The notes beneath the pieces are model-generated. The model was not told where the DNA came from, did not search any database, and saw only the letters and a program-made list of their open reading frames with translations. Shown here piece after piece: positions 1-8,833 of a stretch of DNA of 64,000 bases. Positions within the stretch are counted from its first letter, which is position 1, and each line of letters begins with the position of its first letter. Made by a program: the position numbers and the translations under genes. This DNA is from Paenibacillus sp. FSL M7-0420 (GTDB lineage Bacteria > Bacillota > Bacilli > Paenibacillales > Paenibacillaceae), in assembly GCF_038002345.1 (NCBI RefSeq), contig NZ_JBBOCJ010000001.1, positions 7,254,001 through 7,318,000 on the forward strand, in the 5' to 3' direction.

Positions 1-1294
1 GTGTATCCACAACAATGAGCAACGTATGCTCCGTCATCATCTGGAGAGCCTGCTCTGGCGTGATGAAGGTCTTGTAGAGCGCCTCATCCTTACGAATCTC
101 CTCCATCATCCGGGTAATCGAAGGATTCGGTGTCTCCATCACAATGCTGGCTTCCACATTGTACATCTGTGCCGCCTTGAGCAGGCCAATCGCCGCCCCC
201 ACCGCGTCAATATCCGGTATCCGGTGCCCCATAATCAGCACCCGGTCGCTCTCCTGCATCAGATCCCGCAGGGCGTGGGCGATCACCCGCGCCCGGACGC
301 GGGTGCGTTTCTCGGCGGCATTGGTCTTGCCGCCGTAGAAGGAGAGCCGCTGGCCCGCCTTCACAGCGGCCTGGTCCCCGCCTCTGCCGAGCGCCATGTC
401 CAGACTCGACTGGGCAAGCGCTCCCAGCTCACTGGCCGATTCCGAGCCGTAGGCAAGGCCTATGCTCAGCGTCATCGGCACCTTGAGGTCAGCCGTCATC
501 TCACGGACCTCATCCAGCACCACGAACCTGCTCTCCTCCAGGGCCTGAAGGCTGCGGTGATTCAGCAGCATCAGGTAACGCTCGGAAGACAACCGGCGCA
601 GATATACCTCGAATTGTTTGCTCCACTCGGTAATCTCACTGGCAACCTTGGCGATTAGCGAAGTGCGCTGCTGATCATCCATCCCCTGGGCGGCCTCATC
701 CAGATTATCCATCATGACAATTCCAATCGCCAGCTTCTCTTCCTCATACCGCTCACGCAGCACCACAAGCTCGGTAATATCGAATAAATACAGCAGCCGT
801 TCGCTTGGAATCACCACGACCTCATAATAACGGTCATCCACCGTAAGCTCATGGCGCTGCTCCTTCAATACCCCTTCCTTAACCGGTTCCCGCTTGGACG
901 GCAGGCTCTGCAGAGAAGCCATAACCTCAGGCATCAGCTCCTGCATATCTTCACCCACAAGAGACTTGCGGGAGAAGATCTGGCCGGCATTCCGGTTATG
1001 CCATTCCACCGCCCGGTCCTCACTGTACAGGATAATTCCGAGCGGAAGCATGCTTACAGCCTCCCCCTCCACCCGCTTGATGCGGAAGGACAGGCCGTTG
1101 ATATAATCTACAAGGTTGCGGCGGAACGACAGCTCGGCCTGCAGCATGGTGAAACACAATGTGCCGGCCAGGAAGAGGCTGGCAACACCGAGGACCCAGT
1201 TATAGATACTCACTACTATAATCAGGACCAGCAGCAGTAAGAACGCCCACACGGTATGATAGCCGTGCCAGCGTCTTTGCAGAAATTTTGGCAT
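1..1294 (-). CDS. gdpP: Cyclic-di-AMP phosphodiesterase GdpP, C-terminus beyond the window
   Basis: This gene starts at ATG 1294 and runs off the left edge, leaving about 431 codons of a family usually near 655. The N-terminus has two membrane segments (about residues 14-52), then a PAS-like region, a degenerate GGDEF domain around 190-310, and the beginning of a DHH phosphoesterase domain with the motif GHRIPDIDAVGA near residue 355. The family hydrolyses c-di-AMP to pApA at the membrane and so affects cell-wall and potassium homeostasis. It follows the DUF2232 gene by 11 bp, and its ribosome site overlaps the end of that gene, so the two are probably translationally coupled. The DHHA1 domain and the stop are not visible. 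Confidence 0.95.
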   Translation of the reverse strand, partial: MPKFLQRRWHGYHTVWAFLLLLVLIIVVSIYNWVLGVASLFLAGTLCFTMLQAELSFRRNLVDYINGLSFRIKRVEGEAVSMLPLGIILYSEDRAVEWHNRNAGQIFSRKSLVGEDMQELMPEVMASLQSLPSKREPVKEGVLKEQRHELTVDDRYYEVVVIPSERLLYLFDITELVVLRERYEEEKLAIGIVMMDNLDEAAQGMDDQQRTSLIAKVASEITEWSKQFEVYLRRLSSERYLMLLNHRSLQALEESRFVVLDEVREMTADLKVPMTLSIGLAYGSESASELGALAQSSLDMALGRGGDQAAVKAGQRLSFYGGKTNAAEKRTRVRARVIAHALRDLMQESDRVLIMGHRIPDIDAVGAAIGLLKAAQMYNVEASIVMETPNPSITRMMEEIRKDEALYKTFITPEQALQMMTEHTLLIVVDT

Positions 1295-1305
1295 GAGCCC
1301 TCACC

Positions 1306-2223
1306 CTATCGTTTCGATTTCTTCACAAGCTCCCGCAGCGGAAACGCCAGGTCCACCACACCAATAATCCAGAATCCCGGCAGAGCAATAACAGGAATGG
1401 CCAGCAGAAGAGCGATGATCTTGCTCCACTTCCGTTCATGCACCAGGAAGAAGAGGAAGCCGATGGTCTGAATCTTGAACGCAATCTGCAGCAGCGGCAG
1501 CAGATTGGCCGAGACCATTAGCATGAAGCCGCTGTCGGCACCGCCGAACAGCAGGCTGATTACGACGCCAAGCAGATAATACCAGATGAATGCTCTGGCC
1601 AGTCTCCATTCCCGCGCCGGCTTCAGCTTGGGCACCGCATATCCCATACTGTTCAGAATAGGGCGGACAATGGAATGGGTAATGACCGCAATCACGAACG
1701 CACTGAGGATCAGCGTCATCGGTATCGCCTGGATCGTCAGCCAGCTCATCTGGCCAATCTGATCGGAGGAGAGGGCGATCTCGGACAGCAGCGGATTGCT
1801 TGCCCCCATACTTGCCAGCCAGTCTGCATAGGTCTTCAGAACATCATAGACATAGTCGTACAAGTTGAACTTAAGGAACGTCGTACTGATCAGCAGGATC
1901 AGCAGGAATTCAGCTAGGATAGCGACCATACCGGCAATCAGTGTAGAAATCGCTGAAGCACGCTTCTTGTACCATCGTCCCATCACAAGGGCCGGGATTA
2001 AGAAATAAGCCGCAATCAGGATATACATCGGGGTAATCAGGCCCACAATCAGCAGAACCGGTAACAGATGCAGAATGAACTGCTTGGTGTTAAGGGTCGT
2101 AAAGAGCACTATGGCCGGAATAATCATAAAGAATGTTGTAATAAGCAAAAGCGGGGTTGACAGGGATAACAGCAGCAACAGATAAGCTACGCTCCAAGCC
2201 ACAGATGTCCAGCGAAATTTCAA
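1306..2223 (-). CDS. yybS: YybS-type DUF2232 polytopic membrane protein
   Basis: A protein of 305 residues made almost entirely of hydrophobic helices, probably eight or so membrane spans, matching the DUF2232/YybS family that lies directly upstream of gdpP in Bacilli. The start is a TTG at 2223 preceded by AGAGGTGA; no ATG fits the ribosome site as well. It is sandwiched between the MazG-like gene (stop 6 bp upstream) and gdpP (11 bp downstream), so the three form one operon. The biochemical function is unknown; the constant link with gdpP is the only hint and does not prove a c-di-AMP role. Confidence 0.9.
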   Translation of the reverse strand: MKFRWTSVAWSVAYLLLLLSLSTPLLLITTFFMIIPAIVLFTTLNTKQFILHLLPVLLIVGLITPMYILIAAYFLIPALVMGRWYKKRASAISTLIAGMVAILAEFLLILLISTTFLKFNLYDYVYDVLKTYADWLASMGASNPLLSEIALSSDQIGQMSWLTIQAIPMTLILSAFVIAVITHSIVRPILNSMGYAVPKLKPAREWRLARAFIWYYLLGVVISLLFGGADSGFMLMVSANLLPLLQIAFKIQTIGFLFFLVHERKWSKIIALLLAIPVIALPGFWIIGVVDLAFPLRELVKKSKR

Positions 2224-2229
2224 CAGTAT

Positions 2230-2541
2230 TCACCTCTTACGCATATGTTCTTCTAATGCAGATATATCCTGGTACCATTCTTCCAGCTGATGGCCCTCCT
2301 GCCTGTGCTTTCTCAGCTTCTCCAGCAGTAAATCATCCAGCTCGCGATAAGGGATACCGAGTCTGCGCCCCAAGATGTACGAGCTCATAATCAGGCTGGC
2401 CAGACTGTCGCCGACACGCGTGGTACTGCCTTCCCACAGCGCTTTGAATAACCTTGAGACTTGATCAATAACTTCCGTCTTTAACCACTCAATTACCTTG
2501 GCGCGTTTGGCCACATCCAGATCCTTCGGCACATTGGGCAC
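2230..2541 (-). CDS. MazG-like family small protein
   Basis: A small all-alpha protein of 103 residues resembling the MazG-like (all-alpha NTP pyrophosphohydrolase fold) proteins found in Paenibacillus and relatives. I chose the GTG at 2541 because GGAGGT stands 9 bases before it; an ATG at 2568 would add nine residues but has only a weak site. Helical segments include WLKTEVIDQVSRLFKALWEG and a C-terminal Glu/His-rich helix. The full acidic metal-binding EExxE pattern of true MazG enzymes is not evident, so hydrolase activity is uncertain. It is the first gene of the yybS-gdpP operon. Confidence 0.75.
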   Translation of the reverse strand: MPNVPKDLDVAKRAKVIEWLKTEVIDQVSRLFKALWEGSTTRVGDSLASLIMSSYILGRRLGIPYRELDDLLLEKLRKHRQEGHQLEEWYQDISALEEHMRKR

Positions 2542-2643
2542 TGTCTCTCTACCTCCGGCAAAAAGCATTATTCTCCATTATAGCATAAAAATTTCCGAGC
2601 CACACGGACGCCTGCCGCCCCTGAATACCGCCTTCCATCTTTC

Positions 2644-2682
2644 AAAAAAGGCCCGCATTCCGCTTCGCCGGAAATACAGGCC
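2644..2682 (-). terminator. Rho-independent terminator after the CBS gene
   Basis: Read on the minus strand, GGCCTG...TTCCG and CGGAA...CGGGCC form a long imperfect hairpin followed by six T. It lies just past the stop of the CBS-domain gene and before the MazG-like gene, separating the two transcription units. Confidence 0.8.
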
Positions 2683-2690
2683 TTGGTACC

Positions 2691-3116
2691 TTATAACGAT
2701 TCGAGCGATTGCCGTGAGACAAATTTCTCGCAGTATTCAATAATCTGGCTCCGGCGTACAATGCCGATGAACCGCTTCATGTCGTCGACCACCGGTACGA
2801 AGTTCTGGACCTTGGCCAAATTAATCAGATCTTCCATATCCGCATCAATCGAGACCGCCAGATTGTTCATCCGCAGCGGAACATCCTTAAGCAGAAATTT
2901 GGAAGCATTCTCAAAAGTGACCGCGCCGCCCGACTCCTTCATATACCAGAGCAAATCACCTTCAGTAACCGTTCCGGCATATTCACCGTTGCGGTTCAGG
3001 ATCGGCACTGCTGTATAGCGGTGAAACTCCATCCGTTCCAGGGTCTGCCGCAGCGTCGAATCCATGGTAACACATGCGACCTCCTGCTTCGGAAGTAAAA
3101 AAAACGCAATGTTCAT
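2691..3116 (-). CDS. Tandem CBS-domain protein, CbpB/DarB-like
   Basis: A protein of 141 residues built of two CBS motifs. The first half carries YTAVPILNRNGEYAGTVTEG and the second FVPVVDDMKRFIGIVRR, the standard strand-helix pattern of a Bateman module with nothing fused to it. Such stand-alone CBS proteins bind adenine nucleotides. The Bacillus DarB (YkuL) protein of the same size and layout binds c-di-AMP, and this gene is two units from gdpP, so c-di-AMP binding is a reasonable guess but not shown. It is monocistronic, with a terminator directly behind it. Confidence 0.8.
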   Translation of the reverse strand: MNIAFFLLPKQEVACVTMDSTLRQTLERMEFHRYTAVPILNRNGEYAGTVTEGDLLWYMKESGGAVTFENASKFLLKDVPLRMNNLAVSIDADMEDLINLAKVQNFVPVVDDMKRFIGIVRRSQIIEYCEKFVSRQSLESL

Positions 3117-3238
3117 CTCTTGATCCTCCTCAAAGAATTCCGAAGGAATGCTACTTTACCTTCCTTGCACTAAAGCCCACCGTAGTAATACGTCTGCCCT
3201 CAGCAATAAGTTCCATTCCATTATAGCATGAAGACAGT

Positions 3239-3276
3239 AAACAGCAGCCATTAACCTTGAGGGAATGGCTGCTGTT
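3239..3276 (-). terminator. Terminator hairpin behind the LCP gene
   Basis: The arms AACAGCAGCCATT and AATGGCTGCTGTT form a perfect 13-bp stem with an 11-base loop. The T-run is stronger on the plus strand than on the minus strand, so it may work in both directions; the gene that needs it is the LCP gene ending at 3307. Confidence 0.7.
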
Positions 3277-3306
3277 TTTACACGGACAACAATGGCCGTT
3301 CTAATC

Positions 3307-4359
3307 CTATTGTACTGCAGGTGTGGCCGAAGGCTCAAGCGCATTGCCGGCCTTGCCCGGCTCAATCAGCTGGTCAACCGGTGTGCTTGGGTTCATCCAA
3401 TTGTCGATCAGCGCCTTGGCTTTATTCAGATCCTCTTCGTTCACTACATCGTAGTAGACCCCGTCCATCCGTTTGCCTTCCCCCATCACCGTGAAGCTGG
3501 AGATATCCATGTCCTTGCCGCCCATGAACTTCTTGGCGAGACTGATGATCATCGAGGGCTGAATATCCGTTTTGAAGTTGTCGCCCATGATATCCAGCAG
3601 CTCAGGAATATTGCCGATCTGGCTGATCGATAACATTTTATTCGCTACGACATCAATAAAGACCTGTTGACGTTTGGTCCGGTTGAAGTCGCTATCCTCA
3701 CGGTAGCGGGTATAGTTAAGTGCCTCTTCACCGCTATAATTCGACTTATTGGCCTTAATGGTGAATTTCTCATGGTCTTTGCCTTTGTTGACAATATCCT
3801 TCTTGATCGGGAGCGGCACACCGCCAATGGCATCGACAGCATCCTTCAGCCCCTGAAAGTTGATGGTGGCATAATATTGAATATCATGGCCGAGGAGCGC
3901 TTCCAGTGTGTCCTTGGACATTTGCTGCCCGCCGAACGCATAAGCATGTGTAATTTTATCCTTCTTATTGTCCTTGTATCCGATAATTTCCGTGTAGGTA
4001 TCCCGGGGAACGGAGATCAGCAGAATTTTATAATCCTCCGGCCGGATCACCGCATACATCATGGTATCTGAGCGTGCGGTTTCATTCTTCCGCTGATCTG
4101 TACCCAGAAGCATCAGAGAGAACGGATCGCTTTTGAGTGCCACGGGTTCAGCCTTAACGGAAGTCGGTGTCTTGCTGGTGTTATTCTCCAGAGGCACATA
4201 AGATTCGTTTGCCAGCTTGGTCTCTACCTGATCGGACAAAAAGAGGTCGAAGGCCAGCACAGCAAGCGGCTTCTGGAACAGAAACCCTCCGGCGGCAATC
4301 ACCAGTACCAGAATGAGCGCAATGTATCTTTTCTTTATTTTTTTAAGCTTATTCATCAT
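3307..4359 (-). CDS. LytR-CpsA-Psr (LCP) family cell-wall glycopolymer transferase
   Basis: A protein of 350 residues with a short cytoplasmic lysine-rich N-terminus, one membrane helix (about residues 11-30) and an extracellular LCP domain. Family motifs are visible: LMLLGTDQR, ARSDTMMY, ISVPRDTY and YTRYREDSDFNRTKRQQ, which contain the Asp and Arg residues that hold the polyprenyl-pyrophosphate. LCP enzymes attach wall teichoic acid or other glycopolymers to peptidoglycan. The C-terminal tail is Pro/Ala-rich and probably disordered. Two ATGs lie in tandem at 4359 and 4356 behind AAGGAA. The gene appears monocistronic. Confidence 0.93.
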   Translation of the reverse strand: MMNKLKKIKKRYIALILVLVIAAGGFLFQKPLAVLAFDLFLSDQVETKLANESYVPLENNTSKTPTSVKAEPVALKSDPFSLMLLGTDQRKNETARSDTMMYAVIRPEDYKILLISVPRDTYTEIIGYKDNKKDKITHAYAFGGQQMSKDTLEALLGHDIQYYATINFQGLKDAVDAIGGVPLPIKKDIVNKGKDHEKFTIKANKSNYSGEEALNYTRYREDSDFNRTKRQQVFIDVVANKMLSISQIGNIPELLDIMGDNFKTDIQPSMIISLAKKFMGGKDMDISSFTVMGEGKRMDGVYYDVVNEEDLNKAKALIDNWMNPSTPVDQLIEPGKAGNALEPSATPAVQ

Positions 4360-4690
4360 TATTGATTCCTTCTTTATGGTGGAATGTACATATTATGAAC
4401 GTAATCTATTTACAATGGCCGCTTGGGCTTCCAAGACAGTCATGAGTGGGCTGTTCTAGCTGCTGTACGCCGCCCTGCTTCAGATGGTATTATTCCCCCT
4501 TTCCGGGATTCGGGTCGTTCTAATTGTAGAATAAACCTGGAAAACGGCTTTGACACATAAACAATATTTCTATTGTAATCACTTCACAACTAAAAAGAAA
4601 CAACAAATAACGACAACATTGGCATTTAAGCCGCTTATATTCCATAAAGTATATGACGCAGCAAACGGCGTTTCGATTCTTTTTCAGGGA
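4360..4690. other. Intergenic region upstream of the LCP gene
   Basis: This AT-rich stretch between the LCP gene and the terminator of the oppA-like gene must hold the LCP promoter on the minus strand. I see several TA-rich segments but no -35/-10 pair good enough to call, and no open reading frame with a ribosome site. Confidence 0.5.
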
Positions 4691-4745
4691 AAAAAATAAA
4701 AAAAGACAGTCTGTTCAGCCACTTAACACAGCAGATCAGACCGTC
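4691..4745 (-). terminator. Terminator behind the oppA-like gene
   Basis: On the minus strand GACGGTCTG and CAGACTGTC (one G-T pair) close a loop of about 23 bases and are followed by seven T and a further T-rich stretch. Confidence 0.8.
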
Positions 4746-4753
4746 CTCTTAGC

Positions 4754-6475
4754 CTATTCAGTATCCTTAATCCACCAGCTCTGCGGATTGATGATATTGC
4801 TTAAAGCGTTCATTGTTACCCCTTGCAGGCGCTTATTCACCGCAGTAATATCCGAGCGTTCAGCGAAAAAGATCATCGGAACCTCATCATTGATCAGCTT
4901 CTGCCATTCATAATAGATTTCCTTCCGGAAGTCCTTATCGTACGCCTTCAGGCTGACTCCTTCCCGGATCAGGTCCTCACTGCGCTTCGACGTCCACCGG
5001 GGGTAATTCCACGAATCGGCAGCGCGCCATAAGCCCGAAGGATCAGGGTCGCTGGCCAGTCCCCACACGCCGTTGAACAGCTCCACTGCCGGATCATCCG
5101 ACTCCACCGCTTCATAAAAGGTATTCAGCTCCTTCAGGCTTCCTCCGCTGAGCCGCACATCCAGCCCGACATCACGCCAATTCTGGAGAATGGCTGCCGT
5201 CCGGGCCTCAGCTGTCTTGCTGCCGCTCATCGCATCATAGTGAATAACGAGCTTCTTGCCGCCGGGATCTTCGCGGAGTCCATCCCCGTCCATATCCAGA
5301 TACCCGGCCTCATCCAGCAGCTGCCCAGCCTTTTCCGGAGAATAGGGATAGGTGTCGATCTCCTCATCCGCGATCTTGGCCCAGCTGGAGCTGGGGATAG
5401 GTGTCTCGATAAGCGTCCCAAGGCCATAGGAATATTTATCTAGAATCCCTTGCCGGTCAAGTGCATAATACATTGCCTTACGCAGTCGTTTATCCTTGAA
5501 CTTGGGATTATCCATTACCACCTGACCGTCTGTCTCATCCCAGTGTCCAAACTTGAACCCGATATATTCAAACGACATTCCTGGTGTGACTCTAATCTCT
5601 ACATTATCCAATTGCCCCGCGGCCTCATAGGCATCACGCGGCAAAGCCGCCATATCGACAGTTCCTGCTTCAAGCAGAGCGGTAATATCCTTGCTGTCGA
5701 TCGCCTTATAAGTAATCCCGTCCAGAAGCGCTCCGCCCTTGTAATAATTATCGAACCGTTTCATTTCCACCGTCTGGCCCGGCACAATGCTGGTTACCCT
5801 GAACGGACCCGTGCCAATTGGCTGCTTGCGTACCTGATCGCTGTCCGGCATGTCCTTAACAGCCACTCCCTCGAAGTACCGCTTGTTCATCGGGTAGGCC
5901 CACAGATTGTCAATCATGTTCACCCGTGCTGAATTCATTGTAATGCGCAGCGTATACGGGTCCATCACCTTAAGCCCTGTAATTTCCTTCGCCTGGCCCT
6001 GGTGGTAAGCTTCTGCGCCCTTGATCATCTCAACGCTATAGTATCTGGAACCCGTATACTCCGGGCTGGCGATAGTCTCCAGAGCAAACTTCCAATCCTC
6101 CACGGTCAGCTCATCCCCGTTATGCCAGCGGACCCCGGGCTTAATGGTGAATGTGAACACCGTATGATCCTCGGACTCCTGCCAGCTGGCGATATTAGGA
6201 GCAGTGGACAAATCATCCTTCACAGTGAACATGGCCTCAGTGGTGAACTCCAGCACATTGGAATCATCTTCTCCTTCGAAGAATGCCGGTTCAAAAATCC
6301 CTTGAAAAGCCGACGGGTAGCCGAAGGTCACAGTCCCGCCTGTAATGGGTTCATCGGCTGTTTGGCTAAGGCGCGCCACAACATTCTTGACGGCCGGGCT
6401 TGGCCCGCTGCATGCCGACAATGCCACCAAGAGCGCAAGCGGTAGCATCAGTCTGCCGATGAGTCGGTTTGACAT
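4754..6475 (-). CDS. Oligopeptide ABC transporter substrate-binding lipoprotein (SBP family 5)
   Basis: A 573-residue protein beginning with a lipoprotein signal (LPLALLVALSAC, predicted lipidated Cys near residue 22). The rest matches the OppA/DppA substrate-binding fold, with FTIKPGVRWHNGDELTVEDW, an extended lobe and KFKDKRLRKAMYYALDRQGI. Such proteins capture peptides outside the membrane for an ABC importer. No permease or ATPase genes are next to it, so it either serves a transporter encoded elsewhere or acts as a peptide sensor. GGGAGG precedes ATG 6475. It is a single-gene unit with its own promoter and terminator. Confidence 0.93.
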   Translation of the reverse strand: MSNRLIGRLMLPLALLVALSACSGPSPAVKNVVARLSQTADEPITGGTVTFGYPSAFQGIFEPAFFEGEDDSNVLEFTTEAMFTVKDDLSTAPNIASWQESEDHTVFTFTIKPGVRWHNGDELTVEDWKFALETIASPEYTGSRYYSVEMIKGAEAYHQGQAKEITGLKVMDPYTLRITMNSARVNMIDNLWAYPMNKRYFEGVAVKDMPDSDQVRKQPIGTGPFRVTSIVPGQTVEMKRFDNYYKGGALLDGITYKAIDSKDITALLEAGTVDMAALPRDAYEAAGQLDNVEIRVTPGMSFEYIGFKFGHWDETDGQVVMDNPKFKDKRLRKAMYYALDRQGILDKYSYGLGTLIETPIPSSSWAKIADEEIDTYPYSPEKAGQLLDEAGYLDMDGDGLREDPGGKKLVIHYDAMSGSKTAEARTAAILQNWRDVGLDVRLSGGSLKELNTFYEAVESDDPAVELFNGVWGLASDPDPSGLWRAADSWNYPRWTSKRSEDLIREGVSLKAYDKDFRKEIYYEWQKLINDEVPMIFFAERSDITAVNKRLQGVTMNALSNIINPQSWWIKDTE

Positions 6476-6581
6476 ATATTTCTTCCCTCCCGGGTTGGAT
6501 CACACAGTAATGTAAGCGGTTTCCACACTGGATTTTACTGTAATGCCTATTATGCAGATTATGGACAATTAATTATTCCAC

Positions 6582-6612
6582 ATTATAGAGGATATACAAT
6601 ATTCACTGTAAA
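6582..6612 (-). promoter_or_regulatory. Possible sigma-A promoter for the oppA-like gene
   Basis: On the minus strand TTTACA and a perfect TATAAT are separated by 19 bases, about 105 bases before the start codon. The -10 is good; the spacing is longer than ideal. Confidence 0.4.
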
Positions 6613-6660
6613 GTGAAGTCTTTAATTTATTTCGGGGCATCCAAGAACCCTTCCGATGTT

Positions 6661-6687
6661 AAAAAAAGCCTGCCCTGGCGGGCAGAC
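6661..6687 (-). terminator. Terminator behind the MutS2-like gene
   Basis: On the minus strand GTCTGCCC-GCCA-GGGCAGGC forms a tight GC-rich hairpin followed by seven T. Confidence 0.85.
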
Positions 6688-6705
6688 TTCAGCTACAGCA
6701 GCGCC

Positions 6706-8670
6706 TTAATTTTCCTCTCCCGGGTGGATGATGCTAAGGCCCTCCACATGCTTTTTCCGCATCAGCTTACGCTTCTTCCGGGTCTCCTTGCTCTCAAAAA
6801 TAATATCAAAATCATAATCCTCAGGATACAGCTCTTCCTTGGACAGATAAGGCTTCAGCCGCTTATGGTTAATGCTCAGCTTCTGCTTCTGAATCATCAC
6901 TCCGACCCTCCCCCGGCTGTCCTTCCTCTCATAGACAATTCCAGTGCGCCCCAGAGAGCTGACATAGACAGCATCCCCTATCGCAAATTCAGGTACTGGA
7001 GTATGCGCCTCCTGTGGTGCACCGTTTACCTGTTGTCCTTCAGCCGTTCTATCCGCCTTTGCAGATATTTCAGCCTCCGCTGCTTCTTTAGCCCTCTGAG
7101 CAGCTCTGATAGCGTCCGTCCACGGGCTGTGGCCGCCTCTGTGTCCCTGCTGCTCTGTCACAAGCTGTTTGGCCCGCTCGATAACGGAATGGAGAATACC
7201 CAGCTTCTCGGCGATCTGCAGCGCGTAGCTCTCGCCAGCCTCGCCAATCGTTAGCTTATACAGCGGCTGCAGCGTGTTCTGATCGAACTCCATCCGTGCA
7301 TTCTCGAAGCCTGCCGTTGCCGCCGCGAAGGCCTTCAGCTCATTGAAGTGGGTCGTTACCACGATATTAGCCCCCTTCCGGTTCAGCTCCTCCAGAATCG
7401 CGATGGACAGCGCGAACCCTTCACCAGGGTCTGTGCCGGCAGCCAGCTCATCAATCAGCAGCAGCACGCCTCTGCCGGCATCATAGAGCATTCCTTCAAT
7501 ACTCTTCATCTGTGCCGAGAAGGTGCTTAGGGACTGTGTCAGGCTCTGTCCGTCTCCGATAACGCTCATTACATTGGTGAAGACCGCGAAGTCACTGCCG
7601 GGATCAACCGGTACCAGCAGGCCGGACTGTGCCATTAATACGAGCAGGCCCAGAGTTTTGAGCACCACCGTCTTGCCGCCTGTATTCGGCCCGGTTACGA
7701 TCAGCGATTTATATCCCTGACCCAGCTCCAGACTAACCGGCACCATATCCTTCAGCAGGGGGTGACGGCCTCCATTCATCCTCACATACCCGCGTTCGTT
7801 CAGAGCAACCGGCCCCGCATCCATTACCCGGGCAACCTTCCCTTTGGCGAAAATAAAGTCATACATGCCCGTTACCTCAATATTAAGCCGGATAGCGGCC
7901 TGCTCCTGCTCTAACAGCCCTGTCAGCATACTCAGGATTATTCCTTCCTCGCGGGCCTCGTCAGCAGTCAGGAGCCCGATCTCTCCCTGTAACGAGGCCA
8001 CCTCATCCGGCTCCACGAATACCGTCTGCCCACTGGTGGACTGATCCAGCACCGAGCCCTTAATTTGCTTATGATACTCCCGTTTCACCGGGATGACATA
8101 CCGCCCGCCGCGCATACTGACCAGACTTTCCTGTAAAATAGATTTGTGGCGGTTCATGATACTCTCCAGCTTCCGGTGCAGGCGCTCCTTGGCGACCGCC
8201 AGCCGTTTGCGGACCCGTTCCAGTCCTTTGCTGGCCTGGTCATCAATGACCCCCAGCCGGATACACCGTTCTATCTCGTCCCGAACCCCATTCAGCTCCT
8301 GAAGGGATGCCCCGTAAGCGGCGATGCGCGGCGCTATCTGCTCCTTGGCGGCCATGTATTTCCTGAGCTGTCCGCAGCTGTTCAGAAACAGCGAGACTGC
8401 AGTGAAATCCTGCTCATTATACATATAGCCGGTTCCAAGCAGCGACAGCACCCATTCAATGCCCTCCAGCGAGGGAATCGGCACACTGGCTCCGCGTTCC
8501 AGCAGCTCCTTCGCTTCTTGCGCCTCCTCAAGCGCCCGGTGTATCGCCGGCAGATAGATCATCGGCTGAAGCTCACTGACAATCCTTCTTCCCTCATAAG
8601 ATACCGCATGACGCAGCAATTCCTGCTTAATCGACTCATATTCCAATGTGTGCAGACTTTGCAGATTCAA
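6706..8670 (-). CDS. MutS2-like ATPase lacking the Smr nuclease domain
   Basis: A 654-residue MutS-family protein. The start is a TTG at 8670 with AAGGAGG eight bases before it; the upstream 20 codons of the open frame lack a ribosome site. The MutS core and clamp helices come first, then the ATPase with Walker A GPNTGGKT near residue 330 and Walker B LLLIDELAAGTDP. The tail holds a small SH3/KOW-like segment (GDAVYVSSLGRTGIVYERK) and a Lys-rich end. Canonical MutS2 is about 785 residues and ends in an Smr endonuclease domain; the Smr motifs LDLHG and HGKG are absent here. It may act in ribosome rescue or recombination control, as MutS2 does, but without cleavage. Confidence 0.88.
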   Translation of the reverse strand: MNLQSLHTLEYESIKQELLRHAVSYEGRRIVSELQPMIYLPAIHRALEEAQEAKELLERGASVPIPSLEGIEWVLSLLGTGYMYNEQDFTAVSLFLNSCGQLRKYMAAKEQIAPRIAAYGASLQELNGVRDEIERCIRLGVIDDQASKGLERVRKRLAVAKERLHRKLESIMNRHKSILQESLVSMRGGRYVIPVKREYHKQIKGSVLDQSTSGQTVFVEPDEVASLQGEIGLLTADEAREEGIILSMLTGLLEQEQAAIRLNIEVTGMYDFIFAKGKVARVMDAGPVALNERGYVRMNGGRHPLLKDMVPVSLELGQGYKSLIVTGPNTGGKTVVLKTLGLLVLMAQSGLLVPVDPGSDFAVFTNVMSVIGDGQSLTQSLSTFSAQMKSIEGMLYDAGRGVLLLIDELAAGTDPGEGFALSIAILEELNRKGANIVVTTHFNELKAFAAATAGFENARMEFDQNTLQPLYKLTIGEAGESYALQIAEKLGILHSVIERAKQLVTEQQGHRGGHSPWTDAIRAAQRAKEAAEAEISAKADRTAEGQQVNGAPQEAHTPVPEFAIGDAVYVSSLGRTGIVYERKDSRGRVGVMIQKQKLSINHKRLKPYLSKEELYPEDYDFDIIFESKETRKKRKLMRKKHVEGLSIIHPGEEN

Positions 8671-8728
8671 GCTGAATTCCTCCTTGTATACAAGTATATT
8701 TCTTATCCCAATCCACTGCGCATAACGC

Positions 8729-8771
8729 AAAAAGAGGGCAAAGAACCGCCACCACGGCAGTCTTCGCCCTC
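8729..8771 (-). terminator. Terminator-like hairpin upstream of the MutS2-like gene
   Basis: On the minus strand AGAGGGC and GCCCTCT close a GC-rich loop and are followed by TTTTTG. It lies about 60 bases before the TTG start of the MutS2-like gene. It is therefore either the end of the upstream RNA unit or an attenuator in the leader of the gene. Confidence 0.6.
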
Positions 8772-8796
8772 TTATTGCTGCTGCTTCTCTTTGGCC

Positions 8797-8829
8797 TCAG
8801 GGTCCCGACTCTGTCGGCAGGACACCTGA
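8797..8829 (-). other. Stable hairpin between the two terminators
   Basis: TCAGG and CCTGA enclose an inner stem between GTCCTGCCGAC and GTCGGGAC. There is no T-run behind it, so it is not a terminator by itself; it may be part of a leader structure. Confidence 0.4.
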
Positions 8830-8833
8830 AAAC

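Noticed and set aside
26..658. 210-codon plus-strand open frame
   Set aside because: It lies antisense to gdpP, whose PAS, GGDEF-like and DHH motifs are intact; no ribosome site.
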